Below are positions 50,470 to 59,504 of a DNA stretch of 64,000 nt, one piece after another. This DNA is from JBKCUI01 sp052161605. GTDB taxonomy: Bacteria > Planctomycetota > Planctomycetia > Pirellulales > Pirellulaceae. A program made the translations under genes and the position numbers. The notes under the pieces are model-generated. The model was not told the DNA's origin. It did not search any database and was given only the letters and a program-made list of their open reading frames with translations. The stretch lies in the NCBI GenBank assembly GCA_052161605.1, contig CP197409.1. One strand, 5' to 3'. Every line of letters starts with the position of its first letter. The stretch's first letter is position 1.

Positions 50470-51506
50470 CCCTTCAAAAAGATTTGCAATAGGTCCAATA
50501 ATCGCAATACATATCGAGAGTGTTGAGATGAATCGCTTGCCTGCTCATGGATTCTTCGGCACCAATACGCAATAGAAATCGCCGTTGCAGCCTCATGTAA
50601 CGATCGCAGATCTGTACCGCTACAAAGGCTGGAATGCGGATTCACTTCGAGATAAGTGTCCGCCAAGCCTTGCCACGTATCATCGACTCGGAGTGAACAG
50701 TCGGCAACAGGTAGACTCCCAACAAGTCTTATAAAATCAAAACCAGGCCAATCGATACGGCTAGCACCTACATCTACGGTGTGAATCCATTTTTCGTTTT
50801 GATCCACAAGCAGATTCTCTTTCCAGAGATCCCGAATGATCCAATGAAGCTCCAGTTTGGTCGTGCTCAGTTTGTTGATCGTTTCACGCCAACGGCCTGA
50901 GTTGGATTGAAGAATTTCAAGAAATGGAGCGATGCGAATTCCCAATAAAGGGTCGGACCTGAGTCTCTCCATCGTTGGGATCTCGACAAGAATCCGATCC
51001 AGCAAATCTGCCCTTTCTTGAACCCCTCGAGAAGAACCGGACTGAACCCCGGCTGCTCGTGAGACTCGGTGCAGATGTGCAAGCTGGCGAACATACTCGG
51101 TCCTCTGCTCCTCCGAGATCTGCGTACTACGTAGAGGTGAGCCAGGAAGCCATTTAACGAGAGTCCACCAACGAGAATCTTCTTCGATGGTAAGCTCAAC
51201 TTGATCGTCGGATATATTCCAAGAAACGGGACAGGGTATCGGGCAGGATTCGAAACGAGGGAGCAAAGCTTCTTTGCGACTCTCCAGAAATTTGGCCTGC
51301 TCTGACCATAAACGGATCTTGTTTTCGTTTTCCGACGTAGCAGGCCAGCTTCGAACAACCCAGGAATCCGAGGCGATAAAAAATCGAAAGAGCGGCATAC
51401 CGCTCATTCCGCCTGATAGCGGCTCCCATCGATCCAGACTTGTCCCAAACTTAGCGTGAACCGCTTGGACTAGGACTTGGGGTATGGTTTGGTGAGCCAA
51501 GGACAC
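50466..51506 (-). CDS. APH-like phosphotransferase family protein
   Basis: 346 residues with a protein-kinase-like fold of the aminoglycoside phosphotransferase group. PLSGGMSGMPLFRF is the nucleotide loop, WWTLVKWLPGSPLR the hinge region, and LHWIIRDLWKENLLV the Brenner-type catalytic loop with Asp and Asn. TVDVGASRIDWPGFD holds the metal-binding Asp. The His two residues before the catalytic Asp in most members is Ile here. It probably phosphorylates a small hydroxyl compound such as a sugar or choline; antibiotic resistance should not be assumed. It is convergent with the DUF2459 gene. Confidence 0.75.
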   Translation of the reverse strand: MSLAHQTIPQVLVQAVHAKFGTSLDRWEPLSGGMSGMPLFRFFIASDSWVVRSWPATSENENKIRLWSEQAKFLESRKEALLPRFESCPIPCPVSWNISDDQVELTIEEDSRWWTLVKWLPGSPLRSTQISEEQRTEYVRQLAHLHRVSRAAGVQSGSSRGVQERADLLDRILVEIPTMERLRSDPLLGIRIAPFLEILQSNSGRWRETINKLSTTKLELHWIIRDLWKENLLVDQNEKWIHTVDVGASRIDWPGFDFIRLVGSLPVADCSLRVDDTWQGLADTYLEVNPHSSLCSGTDLRSLHEAATAISIAYWCRRIHEQASDSSQHSRYVLRLLDLLQIFLKG

Positions 51507-51521
51507 TTGCGACCAGAAGGT

Positions 51522-52334
51522 TTACTTTAGCTTTTCGACCCGTCCACCCTTGAGCCGCACCAAAGCGTCACACTGTGATGCGACATATTCATCGTGAGTC
51601 ACCATCACGATGGTCAAGTCCCGTTCCTCGTTTAGCTTTTGCAGCAAACCGAGAATGGAGGTTCCTGTTTCTTGATCCAAGTTGCCGGTTGGCTCGTCAG
51701 CGAGTAGTAGAGCAGGATTGAGAATCAACGCTCTGGCAATTGCCGTGCGCTGCATTTCACCGCCTGAAAGCTGGCTCGGACGATGCTTTAACCGATGCTC
51801 CAGTCCAACAGTAGCCGCCAATTCGCGAGCTCGTTCGCGAAGCTCAAATCGGTGTTTCCAGTACGAAAATATTCCGTGCCGAATCATGGCGGGAGCTAGG
51901 ATATTTTCTAGTAGCGTTAACTCTGGTAGCAAGTGGTAGAACTGAAAGATCATTCCGAGTTGAGTATTGCGAAATTGATCTCGTTGGCGCGTTGATACGT
52001 TGTCGATTCTCGCACCGTTGAAGTAAATTTCTCCTTCATCTGGCTGGTCGAGCGTTCCCAGCAGATGGAGCAACGTACTCTTGCCGGATCCACTTTGCCC
52101 GACAATCGCCGTGATCCGTTTCTCCTCAGCTTGAAAATCGACGCCGCGTAAAACCGGTACAACGACATTCTGCTTTCGATACGATTTGGTTAGTCCAGTC
52201 GCACGTAAGATGCTCGGGCTCGCAAGCGTAGCAACTGGAATATCTGCTTCGCCGTCAGCATGAACAACGCGATAACGAGTTTGCTCTGTACCGTTTGGTA
52301 GAGTTACTTTTGATGGGCTCAACGTTTTACTCAT
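51522..52334 (-). CDS. lolD: Lipoprotein-release ABC transporter ATP-binding protein
   Basis: 270 residues from the ATG at 52334, overlapping the permease stop by eight bases. Walker A is GQSGSGKST, the signature LSGGEMQR, Walker B LLLADEPTGNLD and the switch His is in MVTHDE. The closest class is LolD/MacB/FtsE. A 55-residue N-terminal extension before ILRATGLTKSYRKQ is longer than usual. With the permease next door it should drive release of lipoproteins from, or export across, the inner membrane. Confidence 0.9.
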   Translation of the reverse strand: MSKTLSPSKVTLPNGTEQTRYRVVHADGEADIPVATLASPSILRATGLTKSYRKQNVVVPVLRGVDFQAEEKRITAIVGQSGSGKSTLLHLLGTLDQPDEGEIYFNGARIDNVSTRQRDQFRNTQLGMIFQFYHLLPELTLLENILAPAMIRHGIFSYWKHRFELRERARELAATVGLEHRLKHRPSQLSGGEMQRTAIARALILNPALLLADEPTGNLDQETGTSILGLLQKLNEERDLTIVMVTHDEYVASQCDALVRLKGGRVEKLK

Positions 52335-53976
52335 ATCTAAGTGCCTCGACTGGATGCATTCGTGCTGCACGAACGGCGGGAAGAACACTAGCCAATACTG
52401 CAATAAGAATCGATCCCACACTCACCCAAACCAACATCCCGGGATGAATAATGGTCGGGATCCGATCAAAGTAGTAGATCGTCGGATCGAATACTTCACG
52501 CCCGGTTATAAACTCGACAACTCTGGCGATCTCATTAATCTTCCAGACGAACAATAGACCGCAAACGATCCCGACTCCCGCACCTACCGTGCCAAGAAGA
52601 ACTCCGTAGCCAAGAAAGATGCTCGCGATGCCGGAGCCAGGTGAACCGAGCGCCTTCAGCACGCCTATGTCGCGAGTCTTTTCAACAACGATCATGAAAA
52701 AGGTTGCTAAAATCCCAAAGCCCGCAACCGCGATGATCATAAACAAAAGGATGTTCAGGATGGTCGTTTCCAGTGCTACTGCTGCCAGCAGCGGGCCTTG
52801 TGTGTCCTTCCAAGAATTGACCATAACCAAGGATTCGGGGGGAAACTCTGATCGCAACCGATCGCGAGCAACTGCGAGATCCACTCCCGGCTTGAGCTTA
52901 ACCTGAATGGACGTGACGGCTCCCTGTCCCGTCTGCGGATCGATCATGCCTCGAGACTCCTGCAAAGACCGTAGGGGCACAAAAGCAAAGGTGCCATCGT
53001 ATTCACTCATTTTGCTCTCATAGAAATCGACAATTGTAAATGTTTTGTCGATGGCTTTGGGAGGGGTGCCAGCATTTGGAAATGCGACACTCACATCATC
53101 GCCGGGTCTAAGGTAAAAGTGATCACGAACGTTGTTGTCTAGATCTCGCCCTCTTACGCAACCAAGCCCAATACCAAGCACGATCCCAATATGTTGTTCG
53201 GTTTCCGCATCAAAGGACCGTCCGCCTCCGGTGGGAATGCTGATCGGCTTGGAATCTCGCAAAGCTTCCAAAGCGGATTGCGATTGAGTGTTCAATGCAA
53301 GAGGATCGTAGACGACTGCTTCTTCTTGCTCGGCTGCTTGGTCGCGTTCCGAGCCGTCTTGCGATCCATTAGCGGCCAGCAATTCTTGTTCTTGAATTTT
53401 ACGTTTGAGTTCATCGTATCGCTCTAGCTCTGAGCGAAACTCCTGCTGTCGCTTAGCAAATTCCTTCTTGAGTTGTTCATTGAGGCGTCTGTGTTCCCAT
53501 CCTGCTGGCTGTAGCGAATCTCTCGAAGGATCGTAACCACTTTCCCTGAGTCGGAAATCGAGTCTCTTTTGGTTCTCAGGGTGGAGAAGGTATTTGCTAA
53601 AGTCGCTCACCGAAGCGTAAGTCTTCTCATCGATACCAATGAGATTGATCTGTTGAGTGTGAGACTGACCGTTTACAGAAAACGTCATCATTGCGGGTAG
53701 CGTGACAACCGTCGTGATTCCAGAAACCGAGTCCCCAAGGCGCTCACGGATTCGTTCGGCATACCAGTCGGGCTGAGCCAGACCTGCTGTCGATCGAGTT
53801 TCCACGACTATGTCGCTTAGAATCCCGTGCATGCGTTCCTGCATTAAGGACGTAAACCCGTCCATGACACTGTTAACGACGACGAGCGTCGCGACGCCGA
53901 GCATGACCGACACGATCGATGCCAACGCGATCCATCGGGTCCGCAGATATCGCCAGCATAGGAGTAATTTGTACAT
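52327..53976 (-). CDS. LolC/E-type ABC transporter permease with enlarged periplasmic domain
   Basis: 549 residues against about 400-415 for LolC/LolE. The first helix is WIALASIVSVMLGVATLVVV; three more are at the C terminus (ILLFMIIAVAGFGILATFFM, LGYGVLLGTVGAGVGIVCGL, LVWVSVGSILIAVLASVLPA), ending RAARMHPVEALRYE. The first periplasmic region holds about 140 extra residues, with a coiled coil (KKEFAKRQQEFRSELERYDE) and an acidic segment. LolD is encoded immediately downstream. It moves lipoproteins or another hydrophobic cargo. The insertion's purpose is unknown. Confidence 0.88.
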   Translation of the reverse strand: MYKLLLCWRYLRTRWIALASIVSVMLGVATLVVVNSVMDGFTSLMQERMHGILSDIVVETRSTAGLAQPDWYAERIRERLGDSVSGITTVVTLPAMMTFSVNGQSHTQQINLIGIDEKTYASVSDFSKYLLHPENQKRLDFRLRESGYDPSRDSLQPAGWEHRRLNEQLKKEFAKRQQEFRSELERYDELKRKIQEQELLAANGSQDGSERDQAAEQEEAVVYDPLALNTQSQSALEALRDSKPISIPTGGGRSFDAETEQHIGIVLGIGLGCVRGRDLDNNVRDHFYLRPGDDVSVAFPNAGTPPKAIDKTFTIVDFYESKMSEYDGTFAFVPLRSLQESRGMIDPQTGQGAVTSIQVKLKPGVDLAVARDRLRSEFPPESLVMVNSWKDTQGPLLAAVALETTILNILLFMIIAVAGFGILATFFMIVVEKTRDIGVLKALGSPGSGIASIFLGYGVLLGTVGAGVGIVCGLLFVWKINEIARVVEFITGREVFDPTIYYFDRIPTIIHPGMLVWVSVGSILIAVLASVLPAVRAARMHPVEALRYE

Positions 53977-54323
53977 CGACCTTCCCTAGATACCTAGAAA
54001 ACCTACGGGTGGAATCCATCCATCAGCGAAAGTTAGCAGGTTTGTCGGCTTCGCTGCAAGACGAACCCCCTCTTCAAGCAAGGAGAAAAAATTTACTATT
54101 CCAACCAGATTGGGGGGGTGGAAAGATGGCATCCCGACTTCAATCCTGCTAGCTTAATGGTGTTCAATCGCCAACCTCCGCACGTCAAAGACTCGCTATC
54201 TACCGCAAATCCCAACCCAAGGCACGTTTGGAGCGCGTTAAGAAACGATAGCTACCAAAGGGGGGGGATGCGGTGCTGTTTGCGATGCAGATGCCACGAA
54301 GTGGATTCAACCCGAGGAAAACT
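53977..54323. other. Gene-free stretch between divergent genes
   Basis: This 347-base stretch separates the permease from the NarL-type regulator. I see no convincing gene, RNA or terminator. It has runs of C and G (ACGAACCCCC, TTGGGGGGG) and should contain both divergent promoters. Confidence 0.5.
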
Positions 54324-54959
54324 ATGTCAAAATCAATTTTGCTGATTGACGACCACGAGATCGCTCGTCTAGGTCTCAAGCAGATTTTGGAAGGCAGTCA
54401 GCTCCAAGTGACCGCTGAGGCTTCCGACTCCTCCGCTGCTCTGGAATGCCTTTCGGGAGGGGAATTTGCTTTACTAGTCATCGATCCGAAACTTCCCAGT
54501 GGAGACGGATTTTCTCTAATCCAGCAAGTAATAGAGCGAGCCCCCGAACAAAATACGCTGCTGTTTTCGGAACTAGAAAGCCCGCCTTTGTCCTATTATG
54601 CCATTTCGCTTGGGATGAAAGGTTTGATTTGCAAGAGTTCCCCCCCTTCGACAATTGTGGATGGGCTTACTAAGGTCGCAGCCGGGGAAAGCTTATGGAC
54701 CAAAGAAGAGATCAGGAAATCTTCCCGACTGGGGGTCAGCAATACCATACTCGAAACCAAATCGGGAGTTCCGTTGACCAAGCGGGAATCCGATGTTCTC
54801 TCGAAAATGGCAACAGGCATGACCAATCGCGAAATCGCGAAATCGTTCGGCATTAGCTACGAAACGGTCAAAGAGCATGTTCAGCACATCCTCAGAAAAA
54901 TAGGTGTCTCGGATAGGACTCAAGCGGCGGTGTGGGCCGTCCACCATCGGCTGATCTGA
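54324..54959 (+). CDS. NarL/FixJ-type response regulator
   Basis: 211 residues from the ATG at 54324, preceded by GAGGAAA. The receiver has the acidic pair in LLIDDHE, phospho-acceptor Asp54 in VIDPKLPSGDG, a Ser at the switch position (LLFSELESPP) and Lys in GLICKSS. The C-terminal LuxR helix-turn-helix reads LTKRESDVLSKMATGMTNRE, IAKSFGISYETVKEHVQHIL. All phosphorylation residues are kept. No histidine kinase is adjacent, so it is an orphan. Its targets are unknown; the clpS gene follows on the same strand. Confidence 0.92.
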   Translation: MSKSILLIDDHEIARLGLKQILEGSQLQVTAEASDSSAALECLSGGEFALLVIDPKLPSGDGFSLIQQVIERAPEQNTLLFSELESPPLSYYAISLGMKGLICKSSPPSTIVDGLTKVAAGESLWTKEEIRKSSRLGVSNTILETKSGVPLTKRESDVLSKMATGMTNREIAKSFGISYETVKEHVQHILRKIGVSDRTQAAVWAVHHRLI

Positions 54960-55173
54960 GCCAATGGGCTGAGATTTTTTGATTGCTAAAGCCGGGGCGA
55001 GTTTGACGGTCGTAAGGCACCCTCGCACAGTTTCCTCGAGAATCAATTTGCAGATTTCGCCAGAACTATTGCCAAATTCGTTACAGACAGGTCTAAAATA
55101 CGTGATAGTTAGAACGGTCGTAGAGGTTGTCACAGCCGAACAACTTTTGCTCTCTTTAATTTTCGAACCAATC

Positions 55174-55554
55174 ATGAGTGCTAGAATCACGGGAAACAGC
55201 AACGCGGTCGTCGACCGAGTAGAAGCTCCGCAAGAGACCATCGTCAGGCCCAAGCCAAAGAAGAAGCCCCAATCCAAGCTTCCGCCACGGTACAACGTAG
55301 TTCTCTGGGATGATCCAATTCACACTTACGACTACGTTATCGAAATGATGCAACGCTTGTTCCATCACTCGGCAATCCAAGCTCTCAAGATCGCAGAGGA
55401 AGTTGACAAAAGCGGACGCGCGATCTGCTTCACGACTAGCAAAGAGGTGGCCGAACTGAAGCGTGATCAGATTCAGGCTTATGGCAGCGACCCGATGAGC
55501 TCCCATCCCAATAATGGAAGCATGTCCGCGTCCATCGAACCTGCTAGTGCCTAG
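55174..55554 (+). CDS. clpS: ATP-dependent Clp protease adaptor ClpS
   Basis: 126 residues from the ATG at 55174 (MSARITGNSN). The ClpS core is YNVVLWDDPIHTYDYVIEMM, HHSAIQALKIAEEVDKSGRA and SKEVAELKRDQIQAYG. ClpS brings N-end-rule substrates to ClpA or ClpC for degradation by ClpP. A basic, proline-rich N-terminal arm and a Ser-rich tail flank the core. The usual Asn before the acidic pair of the binding pocket is Trp here (LWDD), which could change substrate choice. No clpA lies next to it. Confidence 0.9.
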   Translation: MSARITGNSNAVVDRVEAPQETIVRPKPKKKPQSKLPPRYNVVLWDDPIHTYDYVIEMMQRLFHHSAIQALKIAEEVDKSGRAICFTTSKEVAELKRDQIQAYGSDPMSSHPNNGSMSASIEPASA

Positions 55555-55714
55555 TGTTACCACCCACTGCACCTGTGTCTGGATTCTACTCCTCAGGTTT
55601 AGGACGTTTTTCCTTAACCCAATAGCAAGAGTCGCTGCCTCGTGCAGGTCTCAACCTGCAATTCACCGAAAGGGGAGAAGATTCTCGTTCCCTAGGCCAC
55701 GCCAAGAGTACCGT

Positions 55715-57427
55715 CTACCCGCGTCTGCTCTTCCGCTGTGTGCAGATGTGATCGACACTCTCGACGAATTTCTCCGCCTCCTCGCGGGTGTTGTACAAAT
55801 AGAAGCTCGCTCGGCATGAGGAGCTGATCCCAAGCTTGGCATGTAAAGGCATCGCGCAGTGGTGGCCGACTCGAATGGCAAATCCTCGGGCGTCTAATAG
55901 CTTGGCCATTTCTTCGCCGTGAACCCCTTCACATGTAAACGTCACGATCCCCGCTCGCTCCTTTGCATGACCGGCATAGACGCTGACACCCGGTATTCGT
56001 CGAAGTCCTTCGATCGCAATCTGTGATAATTCTCGTTCATGCTCCAAAAGTCTTTGCGCCCCGAACTGCGCCAGATACTCAACCGCAGGTTTCAACGACA
56101 CGATCTCGGCGATGGGAGGCGTACCTGCCTCAAATTTGTGCGGCAGGCTAGCTTCTGTAAAACCATCAAAGCTAACAGACTGGATCATGTTCCCTCCACC
56201 CTGCCATGCTGGCATCGTAGCGAGGCACTCACGCTTTCCATAAAGAACACCCACTCCCGTAGCTCCGAGCATTTTATGCCCACTGAAGACCACGAAGTCG
56301 GCATCCCAATGTTGAACATCAAGCTCGCCATGCGGCACCGCTTGGGCGGCATCAACCAACACGCTCGCGCTAATGCCATGCGCGAGTTCGACGCAATGCT
56401 TAATCGGATTTATCGTCCCCAGCACATTGGACACTGCCGTGATTGCGACCAACTTGGTTCGCTCGTTAAGCATGCTCTCGAATGCTTCCAGGTCCAATTC
56501 GTAGTCTTCACGAATCGGTACCCATTTGATAACCACCCCGAGTTCTCGGGCTAGCTGCTGCCACGGCACAATATTCGAGTGATGCTCCATCTCGGTGAGC
56601 AACACCTCATCGCCACGCTTTAGCTGCTGCCGCCCCCAAGTCTGGGCTACCAAGTTGATCGATGATGTGGTGCCACTCGTGAATATAACTTGTTCGGGTG
56701 CACCAGAACCAATGTATTCCGAAATGGCCTTTCGCGAGCCTTCAACTTGGACAGTGGTTTTCGCCGCAAACTCATGCCCAGATCTATGCACATTAGCATA
56801 GTGCTGCGAATACAAATCCGACATCGCCTGAATAACGGAGTTCGGCCGTTGTGACGATGCCGCATTGTCTAAGTAAACAACTTGATGCCCCGAGTCCAGA
56901 ACGGTCGAAAGCGAGGGAAAGTCTTTCCGAACCGAATCAATCTTGTCCTGTATCGGACCGAAATCAGCCCTGCTTGATCGCGCCTCAACCAACTGAGCAG
57001 TTGCGATAGAGTGATTACTCGGGTTCATTGCCCCGGCGTAGTCGTGAATGCGTGCGACCATGGAGTGAAATCCATTGCTGCGGAGAGGCGAAAGAAAGCT
57101 CTTCAAATGAAGAGCGTCAAATAATTCCTCAATGGAATAGGTTAATATCTCTTCCGGCGTCTTGCCCGAATACGCAGAAACAAGCACTGCTGCCAACCCC
57201 CGGACCATCGGTGCATCACTTGACGCTTCAAAGAATAGTCGGCCGTTTGCTGTGCGAGGGACAAACCAAACCATGCTCTGACAACCAAGGACGCGGTACT
57301 CCTCCGTGCAATACTCGGTTGGGAATGGAGGCAACGTTTGCCCGAGTTCAATCAGTGTCTGGACTCTCTCTTCAGCCGTTTCGAGGTCCTCAAACTCGGC
57401 CTGAATGTCTTCGATCGTGTCGATCAT
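55715..57427 (-). CDS. sufS: SufE-SufS fusion: sulfur acceptor joined to cysteine desulfurase
   Basis: 570 residues made of two Suf proteins in one chain. Residues 1-140 are SufE, with the acceptor Cys49 in EEYRVLGCQSMVWF. After a linker, residues about 165-570 are SufS: YLDNAASSQRP, HRSGHEFAAKT, the PLP Lys385 in FSGHKMLGATGVG, and the persulfide Cys538 in GISSSCRASFYLYNT. SufS takes sulfur from cysteine and passes it to SufE, which delivers it to SufBCD. The fusion would hold donor and acceptor together. It is the last gene of the suf run, six bases after the DUF59 gene. Both catalytic Cys residues are intact. Confidence 0.95.
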   Translation of the reverse strand: MIDTIEDIQAEFEDLETAEERVQTLIELGQTLPPFPTEYCTEEYRVLGCQSMVWFVPRTANGRLFFEASSDAPMVRGLAAVLVSAYSGKTPEEILTYSIEELFDALHLKSFLSPLRSNGFHSMVARIHDYAGAMNPSNHSIATAQLVEARSSRADFGPIQDKIDSVRKDFPSLSTVLDSGHQVVYLDNAASSQRPNSVIQAMSDLYSQHYANVHRSGHEFAAKTTVQVEGSRKAISEYIGSGAPEQVIFTSGTTSSINLVAQTWGRQQLKRGDEVLLTEMEHHSNIVPWQQLARELGVVIKWVPIREDYELDLEAFESMLNERTKLVAITAVSNVLGTINPIKHCVELAHGISASVLVDAAQAVPHGELDVQHWDADFVVFSGHKMLGATGVGVLYGKRECLATMPAWQGGGNMIQSVSFDGFTEASLPHKFEAGTPPIAEIVSLKPAVEYLAQFGAQRLLEHERELSQIAIEGLRRIPGVSVYAGHAKERAGIVTFTCEGVHGEEMAKLLDARGFAIRVGHHCAMPLHAKLGISSSCRASFYLYNTREEAEKFVESVDHICTQRKSRRG

Positions 57428-57433
57428 GAGCTC

Positions 57434-57769
57434 CTAGAAAATCCCTAACTGGTCTCGAGCATCTTCGGTCATCTTCTCCGGTGTCCACGGTGGATCCATA
57501 ACCACCTTGATATCGACAGAGGATACACCAGCCATCGATTCCACCGCCCTGCGGCTATCTGCAACCAACTGCGGGCCAGCAGGACACATAGGGCTGGTCA
57601 TGGTCATTTCGACCGCCACCTTGTGGGTTCCGTCTTCGATTTTTTCGATATCGACTACGTAGATCAGACCCAAGTCGACAATGTTGACGAACAACTCAGG
57701 GTCGATAACCTGCTTTAACTGTTCCCGTACATGATCTTCTAAAATAACTGGTAGCTCACTCATCGACAC
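57434..57769 (-). CDS. sufT: SufT/DUF59 (MIP18-family) protein
   Basis: 111 residues. The MIP18 core is KQVIDPELFVNIVDLGLIYV, then VEMTMTSPMCPAGPQLVADS and VDIKVVMDPPWTPEKMTEDA. The Cys in SPMCPAG is the conserved residue of the family. SufT-like proteins help mature or repair iron-sulfur proteins. Its start overlaps the Rieske stop by 14 bases and it precedes the SufE-SufS fusion by six. PaaD-like members share the fold, but the suf context settles the role. Confidence 0.9.
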   Translation of the reverse strand: MSMSELPVILEDHVREQLKQVIDPELFVNIVDLGLIYVVDIEKIEDGTHKVAVEMTMTSPMCPAGPQLVADSRRAVESMAGVSSVDIKVVMDPPWTPEKMTEDARDQLGIF

Positions 57770-58064
57770 TCACATACACCTTTCCGTCTTCGACTTTAGT
57801 TTTGAAAGAAGTGGTTGGTTCCGTTGCTGGCATCGTTAACGCCTCGCCCGTACGCAAATCGAACTTGGCCCCATGACGCGGACAAGCGATGCAATGATTC
57901 TCCGTCTCGCCATCGCCCAAGGCGCCGCCGTCGTGCGTGCAGACATCCTCGATACAGTAGACTTCACCGTCAATCAAGGTAACGATAACGAAACGCTCAT
58001 CAACCTCGGTCGCGAAGGGAACGTTGGGGACGAGTTTTTCAACAGGACAAACAAAATGATACAC
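57756..58064 (-). CDS. Rieske [2Fe-2S] ferredoxin in the suf operon
   Basis: 102 residues. The two cluster motifs are CTHDGGALGDG and CPRHGAKFDLRTG, each with one Cys and one His ligand, as in biphenyl-dioxygenase-type ferredoxins. It probably supplies electrons for cluster assembly or repair. It lies 110 bases after sufD; that gap contains a nested inverted repeat (TCGGAA at 58103 with TTCCGA at 58148, plus an inner GCCGC/GCGGC), which may shape the transcript. It overlaps sufT. Confidence 0.9.
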   Translation of the reverse strand: MYHFVCPVEKLVPNVPFATEVDERFVIVTLIDGEVYCIEDVCTHDGGALGDGETENHCIACPRHGAKFDLRTGEALTMPATEPTTSFKTKVEDGKVYVSVDE

Positions 58065-58174
58065 CGAACTAAATGATTTCTAATAAAAAGGGGGTAGTAT
58101 TATCGGAAATGCCGCAGCTCGATATCACGAACGCGGCAATGGAAATGTTCCGACGGATTCGAAAAGCTAGCGAT

Positions 58175-59503
58175 CTACTCGTACTGTCGAACTTGACGAG
58201 CAATCGCTGCACCTAATGCATCGCGAACTGATTCAATGGTGATTCGATCAAATATTTGCTGAAAGAACCCGGTCACGATCATTCGAATGGCTTCCTGGCG
58301 AGTAAAACCTCTTGATTGAGCATAGAAGATCAATTCTTCATCGACCCGGCCGCTGGTGCTGCCGTGAGTGCAACGTACGTCATCTGCCAAGATCTCAAGA
58401 CCAGGGATCGAATCCGCGCGAGCTTGATCACTCAGCATGAGGTTATCGTTTCGCTGATAACCGTCTGTCTTATCTGCCCCCTCATCCACCTTGATCATGC
58501 CTCTCCAAACCGTTCTAGAATTGTCCTGAAGAACCGATTTGTAGAGGAAGTCACTGGTGCAATGCGGTGCACAGTGACGCTGAATGGTGTTGTAGGTCAA
58601 GTGCTGCCTATCGCGAGTGAACATCACACCATTTACATAGCTGCTCGCCCCGGGGGCAACCAATTCGACTTGTTGATCGACTTGTGCGAATCGAGCTCCC
58701 ATCGCAGCGACCGTCCACTGAATCGTGGCATCGCGTCCGACACTGGCACGCTGGTGGGAAAACTGCCAAACCTTTTGTCCCCAATCTTGCAAGGAAACGA
58801 ATCGCAAATTCGCTCGATCCTTGACAATAAGCTCTAGTCCACCCGCGTGGAAACCAGTCGCCTGATCACTTGGGCTGCTACATTCGGATAAGATTGTCGC
58901 TTGGGCGCCCTCTTCGAGAATCACCAACACGTGGGAAATGTCTGTCCCGCCTTCGGTCAAAGCCGAATGAAAGTGGAGCGGTTGCTCAATGGTTACATTT
59001 CTAGGAACATAAAGCAAGCAACCATCAGACCACATCGCACTCTGCAACGCTGCAAATCGGTCCGGAGCAGTTCCGATCAAGGAATGCATAACACCACGAA
59101 TGACTTCTGGCTTTTCACGGCAGAATCGAGACAGCGAACCAAACAGTACCCCCTTGGCAGCTAAGGTTTCGTTCAGCGAATCACTCATGACCCGACCGTC
59201 GACACTGCTGATGCTACCTGCTGCATCGACACCCTCTAATAACCAAACAGGAGCACCCGTGTCCTTGGGTAGATCCTCGGTCTCAACTGGTAGAGGATAC
59301 TTATCGATTTTAAATCCCCTAAGCTCCGACCGCATCCAATTCTCGTCGCGAGGATTGGGCCATTCCATGGAGCTAAATTGTTTCCAAGCCTCTTGGCGGA
59401 GTTCCGTTAGCCACGCGGGATCGATTCGGCTCTGCAAAAAGGATGCAAAGCCGGCATCATTAAACGCTCCTAGCTGTTCATTGCGTACCATGACTGCATT
59501 CAT
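58175..59503 (-). CDS. sufD: SufD, FeS assembly scaffold subunit
   Basis: 442 residues. SufD partners with SufB and SufC in the SufBC2D scaffold. Visible features are the N-terminal helical region, the LYVPRNVTIEQPLHFHSALT and SHVLVILEEGAQATILSECS strands, then the beta-helix core and the C-terminal RSRGFTRQEAIRMIVTGFFQ with the family's end. The His in HGSTSGRVDEELIFY matches the SufD functional site. It starts one base after the SufB stop. Confidence 0.95.
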   Translation of the reverse strand: MNAVMVRNEQLGAFNDAGFASFLQSRIDPAWLTELRQEAWKQFSSMEWPNPRDENWMRSELRGFKIDKYPLPVETEDLPKDTGAPVWLLEGVDAAGSISSVDGRVMSDSLNETLAAKGVLFGSLSRFCREKPEVIRGVMHSLIGTAPDRFAALQSAMWSDGCLLYVPRNVTIEQPLHFHSALTEGGTDISHVLVILEEGAQATILSECSSPSDQATGFHAGGLELIVKDRANLRFVSLQDWGQKVWQFSHQRASVGRDATIQWTVAAMGARFAQVDQQVELVAPGASSYVNGVMFTRDRQHLTYNTIQRHCAPHCTSDFLYKSVLQDNSRTVWRGMIKVDEGADKTDGYQRNDNLMLSDQARADSIPGLEILADDVRCTHGSTSGRVDEELIFYAQSRGFTRQEAIRMIVTGFFQQIFDRITIESVRDALGAAIARQVRQYE

Positions 59504-59504
59504 A

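Noticed and set aside
50466..51506. Antibiotic-resistance gene
   Set aside because: APH-fold proteins phosphorylate many small molecules; nothing here points to aminoglycosides and no mobile element is near.
54118..54345. 75-codon plus-strand frame before the NarL-type regulator
   Set aside because: Overlaps the regulator start in another frame, has no ribosome site, and reads as Cys/Arg-rich chance sequence.
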